A stretch of 64,000 nucleotides of DNA, taken from NCBI RefSeq assembly GCF_000231115.1, contig NW_006889836.1, forward strand, positions 152,568-216,567. Reading direction: 5' to 3'. Source of the DNA: Vittaforma corneae ATCC 50505 (Eukaryota > Microsporidia > Nosematidae). The notes under the pieces are model-generated. The model made no database searches. It worked only from the letters and a program-made list of their open reading frames with translations, and was not told the origin of the DNA. A program made the position numbers and the translations under genes. Positions 45,780 to 55,445 of the stretch are shown here, piece after piece (positions within the stretch are counted from its first letter, which is position 1; each line of letters begins with the position of its first letter).

Positions 45780-48665
45780 ATGATTACATTGTGGATAGGT
45801 TTTATACTAGGATTTGTGTTTTTCCCTATTCTTTATGCTATCATCCCCGGATTCTTTGGCATACACAAGGCCAAGCACACATTCTCTCGGACGAAAAGAC
45901 CCAATCTACCGATATCTCAAAAGCTAAAAGAAGAAATAAAGAAAGGGTTGGTTCTAACGGAGAGCTTGGCTTGGGTAAACGTAGTCATCCAAAGAATATA
46001 TTTCGATAGCATCCGAAATTACAACTTTGAGCATAAAATAAGACAGAGTATTATGAGGAACTTTGCTTCTGTAATGGGGGAGGGATTGTTAAGGAGTGTG
46101 AAAATAACGGGATTGAATTTTGGATTTGAAGCTCCATATTTGAAGAGTATCCGATTGATAACCTTGGATGAGTACAATAGAATATCAGAAAATGGTAAAA
46201 GTGATTTAAAATTATGTAACGATGAGGTAGTCAGTAAGGACATAAAACAGGGAAATTCAATATACTCCAACAGGATGATAAATTTTTCATCAATGTCAAA
46301 TATCAACGACAATATTGATGAAAAACTCAATATTAAAAGCTTGGATGATATATTGGAGGATAAAGAGCAATCTGAAAATAATATATTGCTAAAATGCCCC
46401 GAGTTTGATAAAGACTGTGGGCATGGAGAAATATCAAGTATAAATGGACTACAAAGAGAAATTCAATTTGAATTTAATCAAAGCAATCATTTTGATAATA
46501 TCAAACATCAGGAGATTTACAGAAATGTTACATTATTAGGAAATCTCGAATACAATGGCGCTATTCAAATGATGATTGAAATTGAATTACCTAAAGGCAT
46601 TCATGTGAACTCAATAATCACTTTGAAGAAGCTTCAGTCAGATTTTCTCTTTAGAACGCCTGCTGTGGGATACAACACAAGATACGAGGTTACTTTGATT
46701 AACTCACCTGAAATAGAAATTGATGTATGCTCAGGACTGGTTACTGGCGATAGAAAACTGTACTTTCAAAACAGTATAAGTAGCTTCTTAAGGAGGACTG
46801 CTTTTAATTCATTAAAAAGCATGTTTTTCTATCCTTCGTGGTTTCAGGCAATATCGCCGATGGTTCCTTCTGGAAGATCATGCGAATTTATTCCTAGACA
46901 AATAATGATGGACAATATCGAGGAAGCCGAAGCAGAATTTGAAAAAATTTTACTGATAATTAACTGTGATTACAAAATTTTAGACATTAAAAATGATGTG
47001 GTCCATAGAAAAACCTACTCAATGATAAATAATGTAGATTATGTCAATTCATGGTCTTTTAAACTGCCAAAAGGCACTGCAACTTCACATAGAGACGGAT
47101 TTTCACTTTATGAAGGATTGAGTGTTTATGAATCAAAGGTTTTATACTCATTTGAGACTTTAGAGATTTTCAAATCAATATTAGCTAATATCAAAGAAGT
47201 GAAGGTTATTCACAAAAAGAAAAGCATTTCACTGATTAGAATTGTTATGAAGAACTATGAATTAGATCTTGTTCGGATGGTATACAAAAATAGCCTTATG
47301 TTTTTCAAAAATGGTTCAAAATACTCGGAATTTTTGGCCTTTAAAATTCAAGATGAAGAGCTACATCTTTTTTCATTTTCCAATAAATCCTCTGATCTTT
47401 TTATTAACAGCAAACGAGTCATAAAACTAAAAAAGGCTATTGAAAATCCAAGTGAACAGTCAAGGCTAAATCAGTCAATTACAGACTCGTTTTTACCCAC
47501 GGAAACGTCAGAAGTTAGCGATACAGAAAGTAAAATTTTAGGTATTGAAGAATTATTCAAGGAAGCATTGAGCTCAGAAATAGACTCATTTAACATATTT
47601 GACATAACATTTCAGTTAAAAAAGAGTGTTTTGCATAGGATTCTCCTTGACGATTCACTTAGAATGAAGAATTTTAATGAGTCAGCAAAGATTATTAGCT
47701 CTCAATATCAAAGTGAGAAGATCAGGTCCTTTGTAGTGGAATATCCAGTGAATGATGAGAAAGAATGTGTCAAGATTTATAGCTTTTTTAGTAAAGGCTA
47801 TGTTATTGATCTTTGTCCAGAGAAAAGTGGTGTGTTTATTCACAATCTTATAAAAGTTAAATCCAAAAAGACTAAGGAAAATGACACAAGGAAATTTAAC
47901 GAAGCCCCAAACAGTCTTGCCATGGTCGAGTCTGACACCAATGAATTTGACAGCAGTCAAAAGCTATTAAAAAGTATAAAAAGTTCTAAATTAGAAAATA
48001 GTACAAAGCTTCACATTCTGTACAAATCACTTAGTACAGTTGTTTTTCCAAACTTCTTTATTGAAGTAATAAAGATAAAATCAAGTTTTCTTAAATACTT
48101 TAATCTAGCAGATAAAATAGAATATAAGCACTCTAGAAATGAACTAAAAATTGAAAGCTATGTCAAGAAAGGCACAATCTTCCTTCAGTTTATGACAGAA
48201 ATAGAAGATGATTTTTCATTGTCTATTTTTAGCTGTAAAACTCAACTGATAGTTTTTGAAATATACAAAATTATCAGCTCAAAGGAATTTACTTTAATAT
48301 ATCCAGTAGATAACGATTATATTAAGATTGGCATTGTTTCCAAGCATCGAAAGAACATTTCTATTGATTATAAATTTATAAACTTTGAATATGATAAGGA
48401 TATTTACTTAAATGGAAGAATAGGACTCGATAACAACCACAAATTAAAAATAAAAATAGAGGGTACGCCTAGTCATGTAATATTCTGGGAGAAAAACTTT
48501 GGAATTCCACTAAAATGCTATATCCAGGACAGCGAAGAAAAGAATCTAATAGGTGAGTGTGGTGTGTTACGGTCTGAAGACAGAGAGTACTTACTTGTAT
48601 TTAAAAATAAAAAGGAGAAAAAAAGAAACATAGACATATTTGCAGGATTGGCAGAATTTTATTAG
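45780..48665 (+). CDS. Large ER-anchored SMP-like lipid-transfer protein
   Basis: A 961-residue protein, the longest unbroken open frame in the window. Residues 2-28 form an N-terminal membrane anchor (ITLWIGFILGFVFFPILYAI). Residues ~60-370 look like an SMP (TULIP-type) domain: the hallmark ESLAWVNVVIQRIYFD, then PYLKSIRLI, NGAIQMMIEIELP and SWFQAISPM. The SMP core is interrupted by a ~130-residue Asn/Ser/Asp-rich insert (about 150-260). The remainder (370-961) is a long charged alpha/beta region of unknown fold. The plan (N-terminal anchor, SMP, long tail) resembles Nvj2/Tex2 contact-site proteins. Function is inferred as lipid transfer from the ER to another membrane. Confidence 0.6.
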   Translation: MITLWIGFILGFVFFPILYAIIPGFFGIHKAKHTFSRTKRPNLPISQKLKEEIKKGLVLTESLAWVNVVIQRIYFDSIRNYNFEHKIRQSIMRNFASVMGEGLLRSVKITGLNFGFEAPYLKSIRLITLDEYNRISENGKSDLKLCNDEVVSKDIKQGNSIYSNRMINFSSMSNINDNIDEKLNIKSLDDILEDKEQSENNILLKCPEFDKDCGHGEISSINGLQREIQFEFNQSNHFDNIKHQEIYRNVTLLGNLEYNGAIQMMIEIELPKGIHVNSIITLKKLQSDFLFRTPAVGYNTRYEVTLINSPEIEIDVCSGLVTGDRKLYFQNSISSFLRRTAFNSLKSMFFYPSWFQAISPMVPSGRSCEFIPRQIMMDNIEEAEAEFEKILLIINCDYKILDIKNDVVHRKTYSMINNVDYVNSWSFKLPKGTATSHRDGFSLYEGLSVYESKVLYSFETLEIFKSILANIKEVKVIHKKKSISLIRIVMKNYELDLVRMVYKNSLMFFKNGSKYSEFLAFKIQDEELHLFSFSNKSSDLFINSKRVIKLKKAIENPSEQSRLNQSITDSFLPTETSEVSDTESKILGIEELFKEALSSEIDSFNIFDITFQLKKSVLHRILLDDSLRMKNFNESAKIISSQYQSEKIRSFVVEYPVNDEKECVKIYSFFSKGYVIDLCPEKSGVFIHNLIKVKSKKTKENDTRKFNEAPNSLAMVESDTNEFDSSQKLLKSIKSSKLENSTKLHILYKSLSTVVFPNFFIEVIKIKSSFLKYFNLADKIEYKHSRNELKIESYVKKGTIFLQFMTEIEDDFSLSIFSCKTQLIVFEIYKIISSKEFTLIYPVDNDYIKIGIVSKHRKNISIDYKFINFEYDKDIYLNGRIGLDNNHKLKIKIEGTPSHVIFWEKNFGIPLKCYIQDSEEKNLIGECGVLRSEDREYLLVFKNKKEKKRNIDIFAGLAEFY

Positions 48666-48794
48666 AGTCTTAGAATAAACATATTAGTTCTTTTAAAGTT
48701 CGCTAGCGCATTAACAATATAAGAAAGCTGTCCCTGTGTTGTTTAAGCTTGTTCAAGCTTATTCTCTGTTGAAACATGTTTTCTCTTTACCCTT

Positions 48795-49175
48795 ATGGAT
48801 AAGCCAAGCAGCAAGGAATCAAATACAATAAATACAGAAGAAAATATTGGAATTAATGATAGGGAATTTGTAGAATATCTGGAAAAAAATGTAGTGGTAT
48901 TGTTAAAGGATGATATTTATTTATATGGTGTTTTTAAATCATACGATCAATACAACAGCATTACTTTGAACTATGTTTTAGAGAGGATCTTTCATGAGGG
49001 TGCATATGCAGAGAGAAGGCAAGGATTAATGGTAATAAGGGGAGAAAGCATTATATTTATTGGGATTGGAAAATTTGATCTAAGAAATTTGAGAATGGTG
49101 GACTATGAGTATTTGAGTAAAATAAAGGAAGAGCATTGGGAACTTAAAAAAAAGACATCTGTTGAGATTAAATAA
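48795..49175 (+). CDS. LSM1: Lsm1 mRNA-decay Sm-like protein
   Basis: Subunit of the cytoplasmic Lsm1-7 ring that binds deadenylated mRNA 3' ends and promotes decapping. Sm1 has LEKNVVVLLKDDIYLYGVFK and SYDQYNSITLNYVLERIF; Sm2 has RGESIIFIGIGKFDL, closest to Lsm1 rather than other Lsm paralogues. An acidic/Lys C-terminal helix follows. TACCCTT precedes the ATG. It belongs functionally with Dcp1 at 6910. Confidence 0.9.
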   Translation: MDKPSSKESNTINTEENIGINDREFVEYLEKNVVVLLKDDIYLYGVFKSYDQYNSITLNYVLERIFHEGAYAERRQGLMVIRGESIIFIGIGKFDLRNLRMVDYEYLSKIKEEHWELKKKTSVEIK

Positions 49176-49346
49176 AAATAGAAATGAAATCACCTGTCAA
49201 AGTTGAATGAGAATATAAATCTTGTACAATACGACAGTATTTTGTAAGGATGACGTTCATTCAATAAACTTAATGAGAAAGGCAAAGAAGATTTTTTGTA
49301 TTTTGGATAGCTCAAAACTACAGTTATTTAGTGTGATCAAATAAGC

Positions 49347-49904
49347 TTATGAAATAAAGTTATAGTCATCTTGCCTATCATTAAATTCATCTATCTTTTT
49401 CTTAACCTTTGAACTGTCTACCCATGCGACAAAATCCTCCATAGTGCGTGAGATTAAGACACTTGGGTCATTTACTGTTTTTATTCCAACTCTAATATGC
49501 CCATGTTGAACAAATTCATCCGCATGAATAAATGTTTTGATCATTTTCTTTTTGACCATAACCATTGGCAGTCTACGCTCACAAAACGAACTAACATTAA
49601 CTTTCGTACACTCGACAAGCTTCCTTTCTGATATTATACCAGCATCATAAAGCAAGTTTATTAGCTTTTTGGCAACAACTAACTTTGTTGGGTCATTATC
49701 ACTTAGTCTACTCAATGTTTCTGATAGCTTTTTGATCATTCCCACTACTAGATTGTACTTTTTATATTCATCTCTTTCCTTCAATAGATATTTTGTTGTA
49801 ACTAATTGTTCCCTTGTAGTGTTTGTCTTCTTCCACTCGAGGAAGTTAACTTTTTTCAAAAGCTTTTGCTCGTGGAACTTCAGCTTTCTCATTTGGACAG
49901 CCAT
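49347..49904 (-). CDS. IMP3: U3 snoRNP protein Imp3
   Basis: Small-subunit processome protein, homologous to ribosomal uS4, that helps pair U3 snoRNA with pre-rRNA. N-terminus RKLKFHEQKLLKKVNFLEWK is the Imp3 signature; the S4 RNA-binding domain contains FCERRLPMVMVKKKM and FVQHGHIRVGIKTVNDPS. 185 residues, normal length. No C-run before the start. Complements Krr1 and Dim1 in the same pathway. Confidence 0.95.
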   Translation of the reverse strand: MAVQMRKLKFHEQKLLKKVNFLEWKKTNTTREQLVTTKYLLKERDEYKKYNLVVGMIKKLSETLSRLSDNDPTKLVVAKKLINLLYDAGIISERKLVECTKVNVSSFCERRLPMVMVKKKMIKTFIHADEFVQHGHIRVGIKTVNDPSVLISRTMEDFVAWVDSSKVKKKIDEFNDRQDDYNFIS

Positions 49905-50214
49905 AAAAAATTACAAAAATAGTAGAATATTTGATATGCTGCAGTATGAATGTACAATACGATGCATTGGTACTTTGCAGTAGACATCTTTTAATAGAAC
50001 AGCACTTATAATCAAAATATATCACATTCTTAATAGAAAACTAGCCATTATTTAGTAAAGACGATATTATATTAAAATAGCTTAACGTTGTGATGTTGCG
50101 TCTGATTTCTTCTTCAAAGTACATTCATTCATCCTTTGAATAATACAGTTTTTTATATTAAAACATCTCTCTACAGACTTTAATATGGGCTTATATATAA
50201 TATAAGATGGCAAT
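49905..50214. other. Intergenic region, 310 bp
   Basis: Spacer between two minus-strand genes, AT-rich, with no supported feature. Confidence 0.4.
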
Positions 50215-50952
50215 TTAATTAATTAGGCTACCACTAGTCATATTTGCGGAGGCCATTGAACGACTTTCGTATAAATTGTAATGAGAAACTGCTCTATAGT
50301 ATATAAATTTTGGCTGGTTCAGCAGCCATGATAGTGACATGTATATAAATATTGCCATAATCATTACCAATAGAAACATCAACAGCCTTTGGTAAATATT
50401 AAATCGGCCCAAAATACCGTACAAGTATCTGCCTCTTGTGAATGCATAGAATTCGCTCAGACCCCAGTAATATAGAATGAAAGTAAAAAGCATAGTTAGT
50501 TTATTGGAATCTATATCTGGGCATTGCTCAATGATAACGCCTATAAAAAGAACCAAAAATGGAATCAGATGCTTGGGAGATTCATAGAATACATGCTTAT
50601 ACCATGCTTGTGATGGCCGTTTGCCATCAACTACTAAGCTGGGATTTTTGAAAAACAAGATCCAAAACAATGCCGTTATTATAATTTGGATAACAAAAAT
50701 CAAAGGAAGCATCTGCCTATATGCAACTCTGAGCCCTTCATACTTGTAACTAGCAATATAAACACACAAAGTCAAAATTGTGAATAAATATCCAATGTTT
50801 GTGAGTTGGAAAAAGAACTTATCTGAAATTATCTTTTTTCCATTTGAAGTGGCAAAAAATACGTTGTAGATTGGTTCAAAGTGATATATTGAGTACGTTA
50901 TTAAAACAAATTGAGTTATACTCAGGACAACTATCCAAAACCACATTTCCAT
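50215..50952 (-). CDS. AIG1/FAR-17a family membrane hydrolase-like protein
   Basis: A 245-residue protein with six hydrophobic segments. FFFQLTNIGYLFTILTLCVYI carries a Thr in the position of the AIG1/ADTRP catalytic threonine, and PKHLIPFLVLFIGVIIE carries the His expected in that family ('H---P---L-'). Animal members hydrolyse fatty-acid esters of hydroxy fatty acids. Assignment is by topology plus these two residues, so moderate. No C-run at the start; ATG-GAA-ATG allows either of two starts. Confidence 0.55.
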   Translation of the reverse strand: MEMWFWIVVLSITQFVLITYSIYHFEPIYNVFFATSNGKKIISDKFFFQLTNIGYLFTILTLCVYIASYKYEGLRVAYRQMLPLIFVIQIIITALFWILFFKNPSLVVDGKRPSQAWYKHVFYESPKHLIPFLVLFIGVIIEQCPDIDSNKLTMLFTFILYYWGLSEFYAFTRGRYLYGILGRFNIYQRLLMFLLVMIMAIFIYMSLSWLLNQPKFIYYRAVSHYNLYESRSMASANMTSGSLIN

Positions 50953-51448
50953 TTACTGTATATTAGGGCATTGCTAAAATTTTTTTTAAAGGGAAATTAC
51001 TTCAATAGAAATGTTGTATTAGCAAAAATTAGAAGTCTCAAGTCAATTAATAGGGTACTACGTACATTTTAGAACATCTACAAAAGTATTTATCTATTTA
51101 TTGGATATGTTGTTTGTTTGGGAAATAGTTTTAATTTAAAGCAGTTTGTTCAAAATTGAGACGTGGAAAACTCCGCATTTTCAAGAGTGTGTTAGTCTAT
51201 CAAATGTGTATATAAAGTTTACTGTTAGTTAACATCCGCTTAAATCAAACATTCAACGACTGAGATTTATTCGTGTATAAATTGTAATTTAATGAAGAGT
51301 ATTTCTATTGATATATTTGAGTTAAAAGTACTCGCAATTAATTCAATGCGTAAAACTACCCTGCGGCTGAAAGATGACTAGAGCATATTATCCATTAAAT
51401 CTTAAAAGCAACCAAAAGCAAAGACATTCTATCACAGTATTACACGCT
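50953..51448. other. Intergenic region, 496 bp
   Basis: AT-rich spacer between two minus-strand genes. No supported gene or repeat was seen. Confidence 0.4.
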
Positions 51449-53200
51449 TTATTCTATGGTGTAATCAACCTTCTTTGATCTCTCATATGCTTCTCTCGTA
51501 TAAATGGGAAACATATCAGAGAACTGACAGTTATAAAATGGCTCCTTTTGAGAGTCTTTGATCTTAATTAAATTTACATTACCACTATGAAGATAGGTTC
51601 TTACTTCATTTATAATTCTATTTTCCAAGTTTCTAATAAATGAAAACCCACCACAAATCAAAACATTTTCAATTTGTGTCTGTGGAAATATATTTTCAAA
51701 TATTTCACTCAATCCCATTTGTTCAGAACCGATAATAGACGGGTCAAACATTATTTCTGGCCATTTAAGTAGCTCTACATTTACACATTGTCTTCCCAGG
51801 TTGTCTCCTCTCAAAATTTCAACGGTGTTAGCATAGAAAGGAATAAATTCAGGATCTAATTCTGTGATCTCAAGCGCTAATTTTTCAACATTTGAAATTA
51901 TAGCATTTTCTTGTTCTTCATCTTCTGCATCTATAATTTGATATTTTAGTAGTTGCTCCTCTTCAGTTAGCTGTCCTTCCTTAAACTTAATAGAAAATTC
52001 CCTCGACTTTCTATTTCTTGCTTCTCTTCTCAGTTGGTCTCTTAACTCAAGTTCTCTCTTCAATTTATCAAACTTGGCCTTTTTCTTCGAAATATACTTT
52101 TTTAGATTACTTTGTTTTTCAAGCTCATCCTCAAGACTTCCAATGCTCTCATCAAGTTCTATGAACAGTTTTTCTACCTTTGTTTTGAGCCTTGAAAGAG
52201 TGCCACAGAATAACATCTTCATCCTTCTTTTTTCCTTCAATTGTTCTTTACTAAGGCTTTCATCTGGAATATCAAGAAGACTATAGTCTACCACAGGAAT
52301 TTGTCCTGTTGATTTAATATCTACCTTTTTCATCTTTTTAATAGCCGGCTCGATCTTTTGTACCGTTGATTCTGTTAAAAAGATATTACGGTCATATATA
52401 CCACTACACATATCATGATAAATGGATAATGCCTCGCTATCATAATTATCAGAAACCCTAAGATATTCAACAAGCCCCTTGTAATCTTTTCGACTTTCCC
52501 TATATTTATCGATCATGGTGTAATTTATGTATTCTAACATGTCCTTGCCTCCAAAATTAATTTTGTAAATATCAAATATTTGATATCCCTTAATAACACA
52601 CACAATGATGCTGGAGTATTTAAAATCAACTACTACACAATCTTTTTTATCAAAATACTTGTGGTACAGATAAATAAAATCATATCCAATTTGAATCTTA
52701 TTAAATTTGTATGTTTCAAATAGAAAATCGATTAATTCCTGTTCTGTTGGACTATATGGGGTAGAAGTAAAGATTAAATTCTCGATGAAACTGGGTTTCA
52801 TGTATTCAAAAATCAAATCAATAGTCTGTTCTAAAACGTCAAAATTGATTATTACATCACCATCAAACATAGATCTAACTGTCGATGAAGGAAAAGGCTC
52901 CAAAGATACTTTATCCTTACTTTTAAATAATCTATTCCTGGCAATTATACATAGATCATTTAAATAACCAGCTTTGAGTTCAAAAGTGCCATTATCCATC
53001 ACAATAGTATTACTCTGGCTTCTTGGCTTGAAGTAAATGTTTGGGTAATGTTTTTCCGAAGTATTGATTTTTCCATTTGAATCCAAGATTTCTGTGCTAT
53101 TAGTGTTTTCAGCAATACTGGACCTATCTTGTGTGTCTTTTTCCCCAGAAACAGCCTCCTTCTTTTCATTTATAGTCATCTTTTTCACTGTCTTCGTCAT
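51449..53200 (-). CDS. ARP5: Actin-related protein Arp5 (INO80)
   Basis: A 583-residue actin-fold protein with a long coiled-coil insertion. Start of actin fold: NTIVMDNGTFELKAGYL. Then IFTSTPYSPTEQE, a phosphate-2-like CVVVDFKYSSIIVCVI, KINFGGKDMLEYI, and at the C-terminus MGLSEIFENIFPQTQIENVL with ICGGFSFIRNLENRI. Between residues ~300 and 430 there is a charged, Lys/Arg/Glu-rich helical insert (KKAKFDKLKRELELRDQLRR), typical of Arp5. A ~60-residue acidic/Ser-rich N-terminal extension precedes the fold. With Ies6 at 25718 it forms the Arp5-Ies6 module. Confidence 0.88.
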   Translation of the reverse strand: MTKTVKKMTINEKKEAVSGEKDTQDRSSIAENTNSTEILDSNGKINTSEKHYPNIYFKPRSQSNTIVMDNGTFELKAGYLNDLCIIARNRLFKSKDKVSLEPFPSSTVRSMFDGDVIINFDVLEQTIDLIFEYMKPSFIENLIFTSTPYSPTEQELIDFLFETYKFNKIQIGYDFIYLYHKYFDKKDCVVVDFKYSSIIVCVIKGYQIFDIYKINFGGKDMLEYINYTMIDKYRESRKDYKGLVEYLRVSDNYDSEALSIYHDMCSGIYDRNIFLTESTVQKIEPAIKKMKKVDIKSTGQIPVVDYSLLDIPDESLSKEQLKEKRRMKMLFCGTLSRLKTKVEKLFIELDESIGSLEDELEKQSNLKKYISKKKAKFDKLKRELELRDQLRREARNRKSREFSIKFKEGQLTEEEQLLKYQIIDAEDEEQENAIISNVEKLALEITELDPEFIPFYANTVEILRGDNLGRQCVNVELLKWPEIMFDPSIIGSEQMGLSEIFENIFPQTQIENVLICGGFSFIRNLENRIINEVRTYLHSGNVNLIKIKDSQKEPFYNCQFSDMFPIYTREAYERSKKVDYTIE

Positions 53201-53373
53201 TGAAGGAGTAAATTTTTATCTACATTACAATGAACATAGAAGAAATAAATGCTCAGATAATATCAATTATACCTATGTAATATCAATTTAGTTGTACTTA
53301 TTCAACTTATTGTCCATATAATTAAAATCATGCTATAATTTTATTATGAGCTTCTATCTATATCTGCCCCAAA

Positions 53374-54252
53374 ATGGCTACAGAAAATGGATTTCAGAAA
53401 AAATGCGCTAAAAAAGCAGTTATGTTCATGAAAAGCACAGATAATTTCATGAAAATTGATGATCAAGAGATAGTAGAAGCATTAAGTAGCAAGCATCATT
53501 CCCTTTTGTACTATTTGTACTTGAAAAGTGGAAATAAAAGCAAAGCACTTGAAACTCTTCAAAAAGCTAGAACATCAAGATTCGCAATTGCCCAAGTAAA
53601 GGAGATTATATTCACGTATATTTATTTTGAAGACTTTAATGGTGCCTTGAAATACATTAAAACATATGACAATTTGGTACCAGAGATTGTTCCGTTGGAA
53701 TGCTTAATTAATATACATCTGGCTGATAAGTCTAGCAATAATATAGACGATGTGGTATTTTCCTATGTTTCAAAAGGGCTTGAAACCTTTTATGATAGAA
53801 ATTTACTTGAGATTTTTAAAGAATTTTACTTGAATTCACCAAACAAAATAGCATTCAAGAAGAGGTTTGAAGATATTAACGACACCATTCTGACACTATA
53901 TTACAATAATCTTACATATAAGGAAGCTAAATATTTGTATAAGATTATGCCTGATAAGTTATCTTATTTGAAAAAAATGGTTGAAACCAATCCTTTTATT
54001 AAAAAGAAATATTATTTCCAGTATGCTAACAAATGTGGAATTCACAAAGAAGATATCATGCGTATTTTATCTGTAAAATATCGTACGTGGGCAATGAGCA
54101 TTGCTTTATTTAATGGATGGCTTGATAAATCAGCTAAAACGGCATTTGAGATTGGAAACAAGGCATGTCCGAAGTTACTGAATAAGCTAGGGAATTGGAA
54201 TTGTGACTACTCAAAATTTATGTGTTTTTCAAGAAAGCACACAACAGATTAG
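53374..54252 (+). CDS. Unknown helical (TPR-like) protein
   Basis: A 292-residue, all-helical protein with repeated helix-turn-helix pairs (SLLYYLYLKSGNKSKALETL, EIIFTYIYFEDFNGALKYI), resembling TPR repeats of scaffold subunits such as NatA Naa15, which begin with this 'ALY-YL---Y--ALE-L' pattern. A C-terminal Trp/Cys-rich segment (NGWLDKSAKTAFEIGNKACP) is not TPR-like. TGCCCCAAA precedes the ATG, so the gene is real. No firm family. Confidence 0.65.
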   Translation: MATENGFQKKCAKKAVMFMKSTDNFMKIDDQEIVEALSSKHHSLLYYLYLKSGNKSKALETLQKARTSRFAIAQVKEIIFTYIYFEDFNGALKYIKTYDNLVPEIVPLECLINIHLADKSSNNIDDVVFSYVSKGLETFYDRNLLEIFKEFYLNSPNKIAFKKRFEDINDTILTLYYNNLTYKEAKYLYKIMPDKLSYLKKMVETNPFIKKKYYFQYANKCGIHKEDIMRILSVKYRTWAMSIALFNGWLDKSAKTAFEIGNKACPKLLNKLGNWNCDYSKFMCFSRKHTTD

Positions 54253-54429
54253 AGCTAAATGACAATTAACTGAAATATTCTAATTTTAAAATAGATTGAA
54301 TGTCAAGATTGATATCAAAAGTTTCATATTTAATATAATTACAATGTAAAGTATTAATAAATTGCATAAAACAATTACATAGCTTTACTAAATTTCTGTT
54401 AAGATTTAAAATCACACCTTCGTTTTTAT

Positions 54430-55131
54430 TCAAATATACCTTTTAATCTGCTCAGGCGTAAGCATTTCCACTTTATCCTTGCTTACAATAGAAACTTCAA
54501 CGTTGTTCTCGGTCAGCTTTTCTTTCATTACTCCTTTCAAAACTTCTAAAATTTTGGGAATACTTTTTTCTCTTTCACTATAACTTTCATATTGCTTCTC
54601 TAAAATATCTTCAACTACTTCAGATGCAGCGCCCATTGCCCTAGCTTGATATTGAAGGTATGATCCGCTTGGATCTATACTGTATAGTACAGGCGTGTTG
54701 TTTTCAAAGGCTGCAATTAATAATGACACTCCAAAGGGTCGACTAAATATCTTTTTTGAAAGATCCTTTTCACTAAACTTCAAGGCTAAATCACAGATAT
54801 CTTCCATAAGCTTTTCTACTCCGATTTGTTCTGAAAAAAGTTTTTCATGATCTAAACATATACTTCTGCATTTATTAATAATTGTCGGTGCATCTCCACT
54901 CACTCCTGATACTGCAGCAACGATTGTATCGTAAATTTTAAAATGTTTCTTAACACTATCGGGATTTTGGAGTGAAGAAAGCAATTTTTTTTCAGATGCA
55001 AGGATAACGCAATCTGAAAGCTTTATGCCAATCGTCGTCGTACCCAAACCACATGCTTTCATTGCATACTCTACTTGTATGATTCTTCCTTCCTGGTTGT
55101 ATGTATTTATGTCCGAATGGGAATGGCTCAT
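54430..55131 (-). CDS. PUP2: 20S proteasome subunit alpha5
   Basis: Structural alpha-ring subunit. NTYNQEGRIIQVEYAMKACG is the alpha signature; FSRPFGVSLLIAAFENNTP, SIDPSGSYLQYQARAMGAAS and LKGVMKEKLTENNVEVSIV identify alpha5. The start at 55131 follows TGCCCCAAAAT; the frame extends upstream but was not used. The N-terminal Tyr-Asp-Arg gate motif of alpha subunits is not intact: the corresponding stretch reads SHSDIN. 233 residues. Confidence 0.93.
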   Translation of the reverse strand: MSHSHSDINTYNQEGRIIQVEYAMKACGLGTTTIGIKLSDCVILASEKKLLSSLQNPDSVKKHFKIYDTIVAAVSGVSGDAPTIINKCRSICLDHEKLFSEQIGVEKLMEDICDLALKFSEKDLSKKIFSRPFGVSLLIAAFENNTPVLYSIDPSGSYLQYQARAMGAASEVVEDILEKQYESYSEREKSIPKILEVLKGVMKEKLTENNVEVSIVSKDKVEMLTPEQIKRYI

Positions 55132-55334
55132 ATTTTGGGGCAAGTAAAATGAAAATAAATGATAATACACAAGAAGGCAGCTATGTTTGTAAATAACATG
55201 TGCAAATTGCATGTAATGAAATACAAGAGTATATTATAAATAAAATTATATATTCAAATATTAAAATGGTATGGATAAAAGTATATATCATAAATAATTA
55301 ATTTAAGCCTGTCTTAATCTATAAGCTAATTTAT

Positions 55335-55445
55335 TTATGAACGTAGATATTCAATCCTATCATATATCGTGGGGTGATAACTTTTTAATGAATTAAACAG
55401 CCATGTAGATTGTAAATTAGATTCCCCCTTTATTGTTATATCATA
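55335..55445 (-). CDS. STE24: CAAX protease Ste24, 3' segment
   Basis: Short C-terminal piece in the +1 frame: YDITIKGESNLQSTWLFNSL then SYHPTIYDRIEYLRS, ending at TAA 55335-55337. The SYHPTIYDRIE segment equals the family-typical 'FSHP-LLERL' ending, so this is clearly the missing end of the gene at 55441-56577. One T of a TTT run (55444-55446) is surplus. Confidence 0.85.
   Translation of the reverse strand, partial: YDITIKGESNLQSTWLFNSLKSYHPTIYDRIEYLRS

Noticed and set aside
45734..46009. 91-codon plus-strand frame overlapping the start of the SMP-like gene
   Set aside because: Different frame of the same strand, contains the anchor-region shadow, no start motif.
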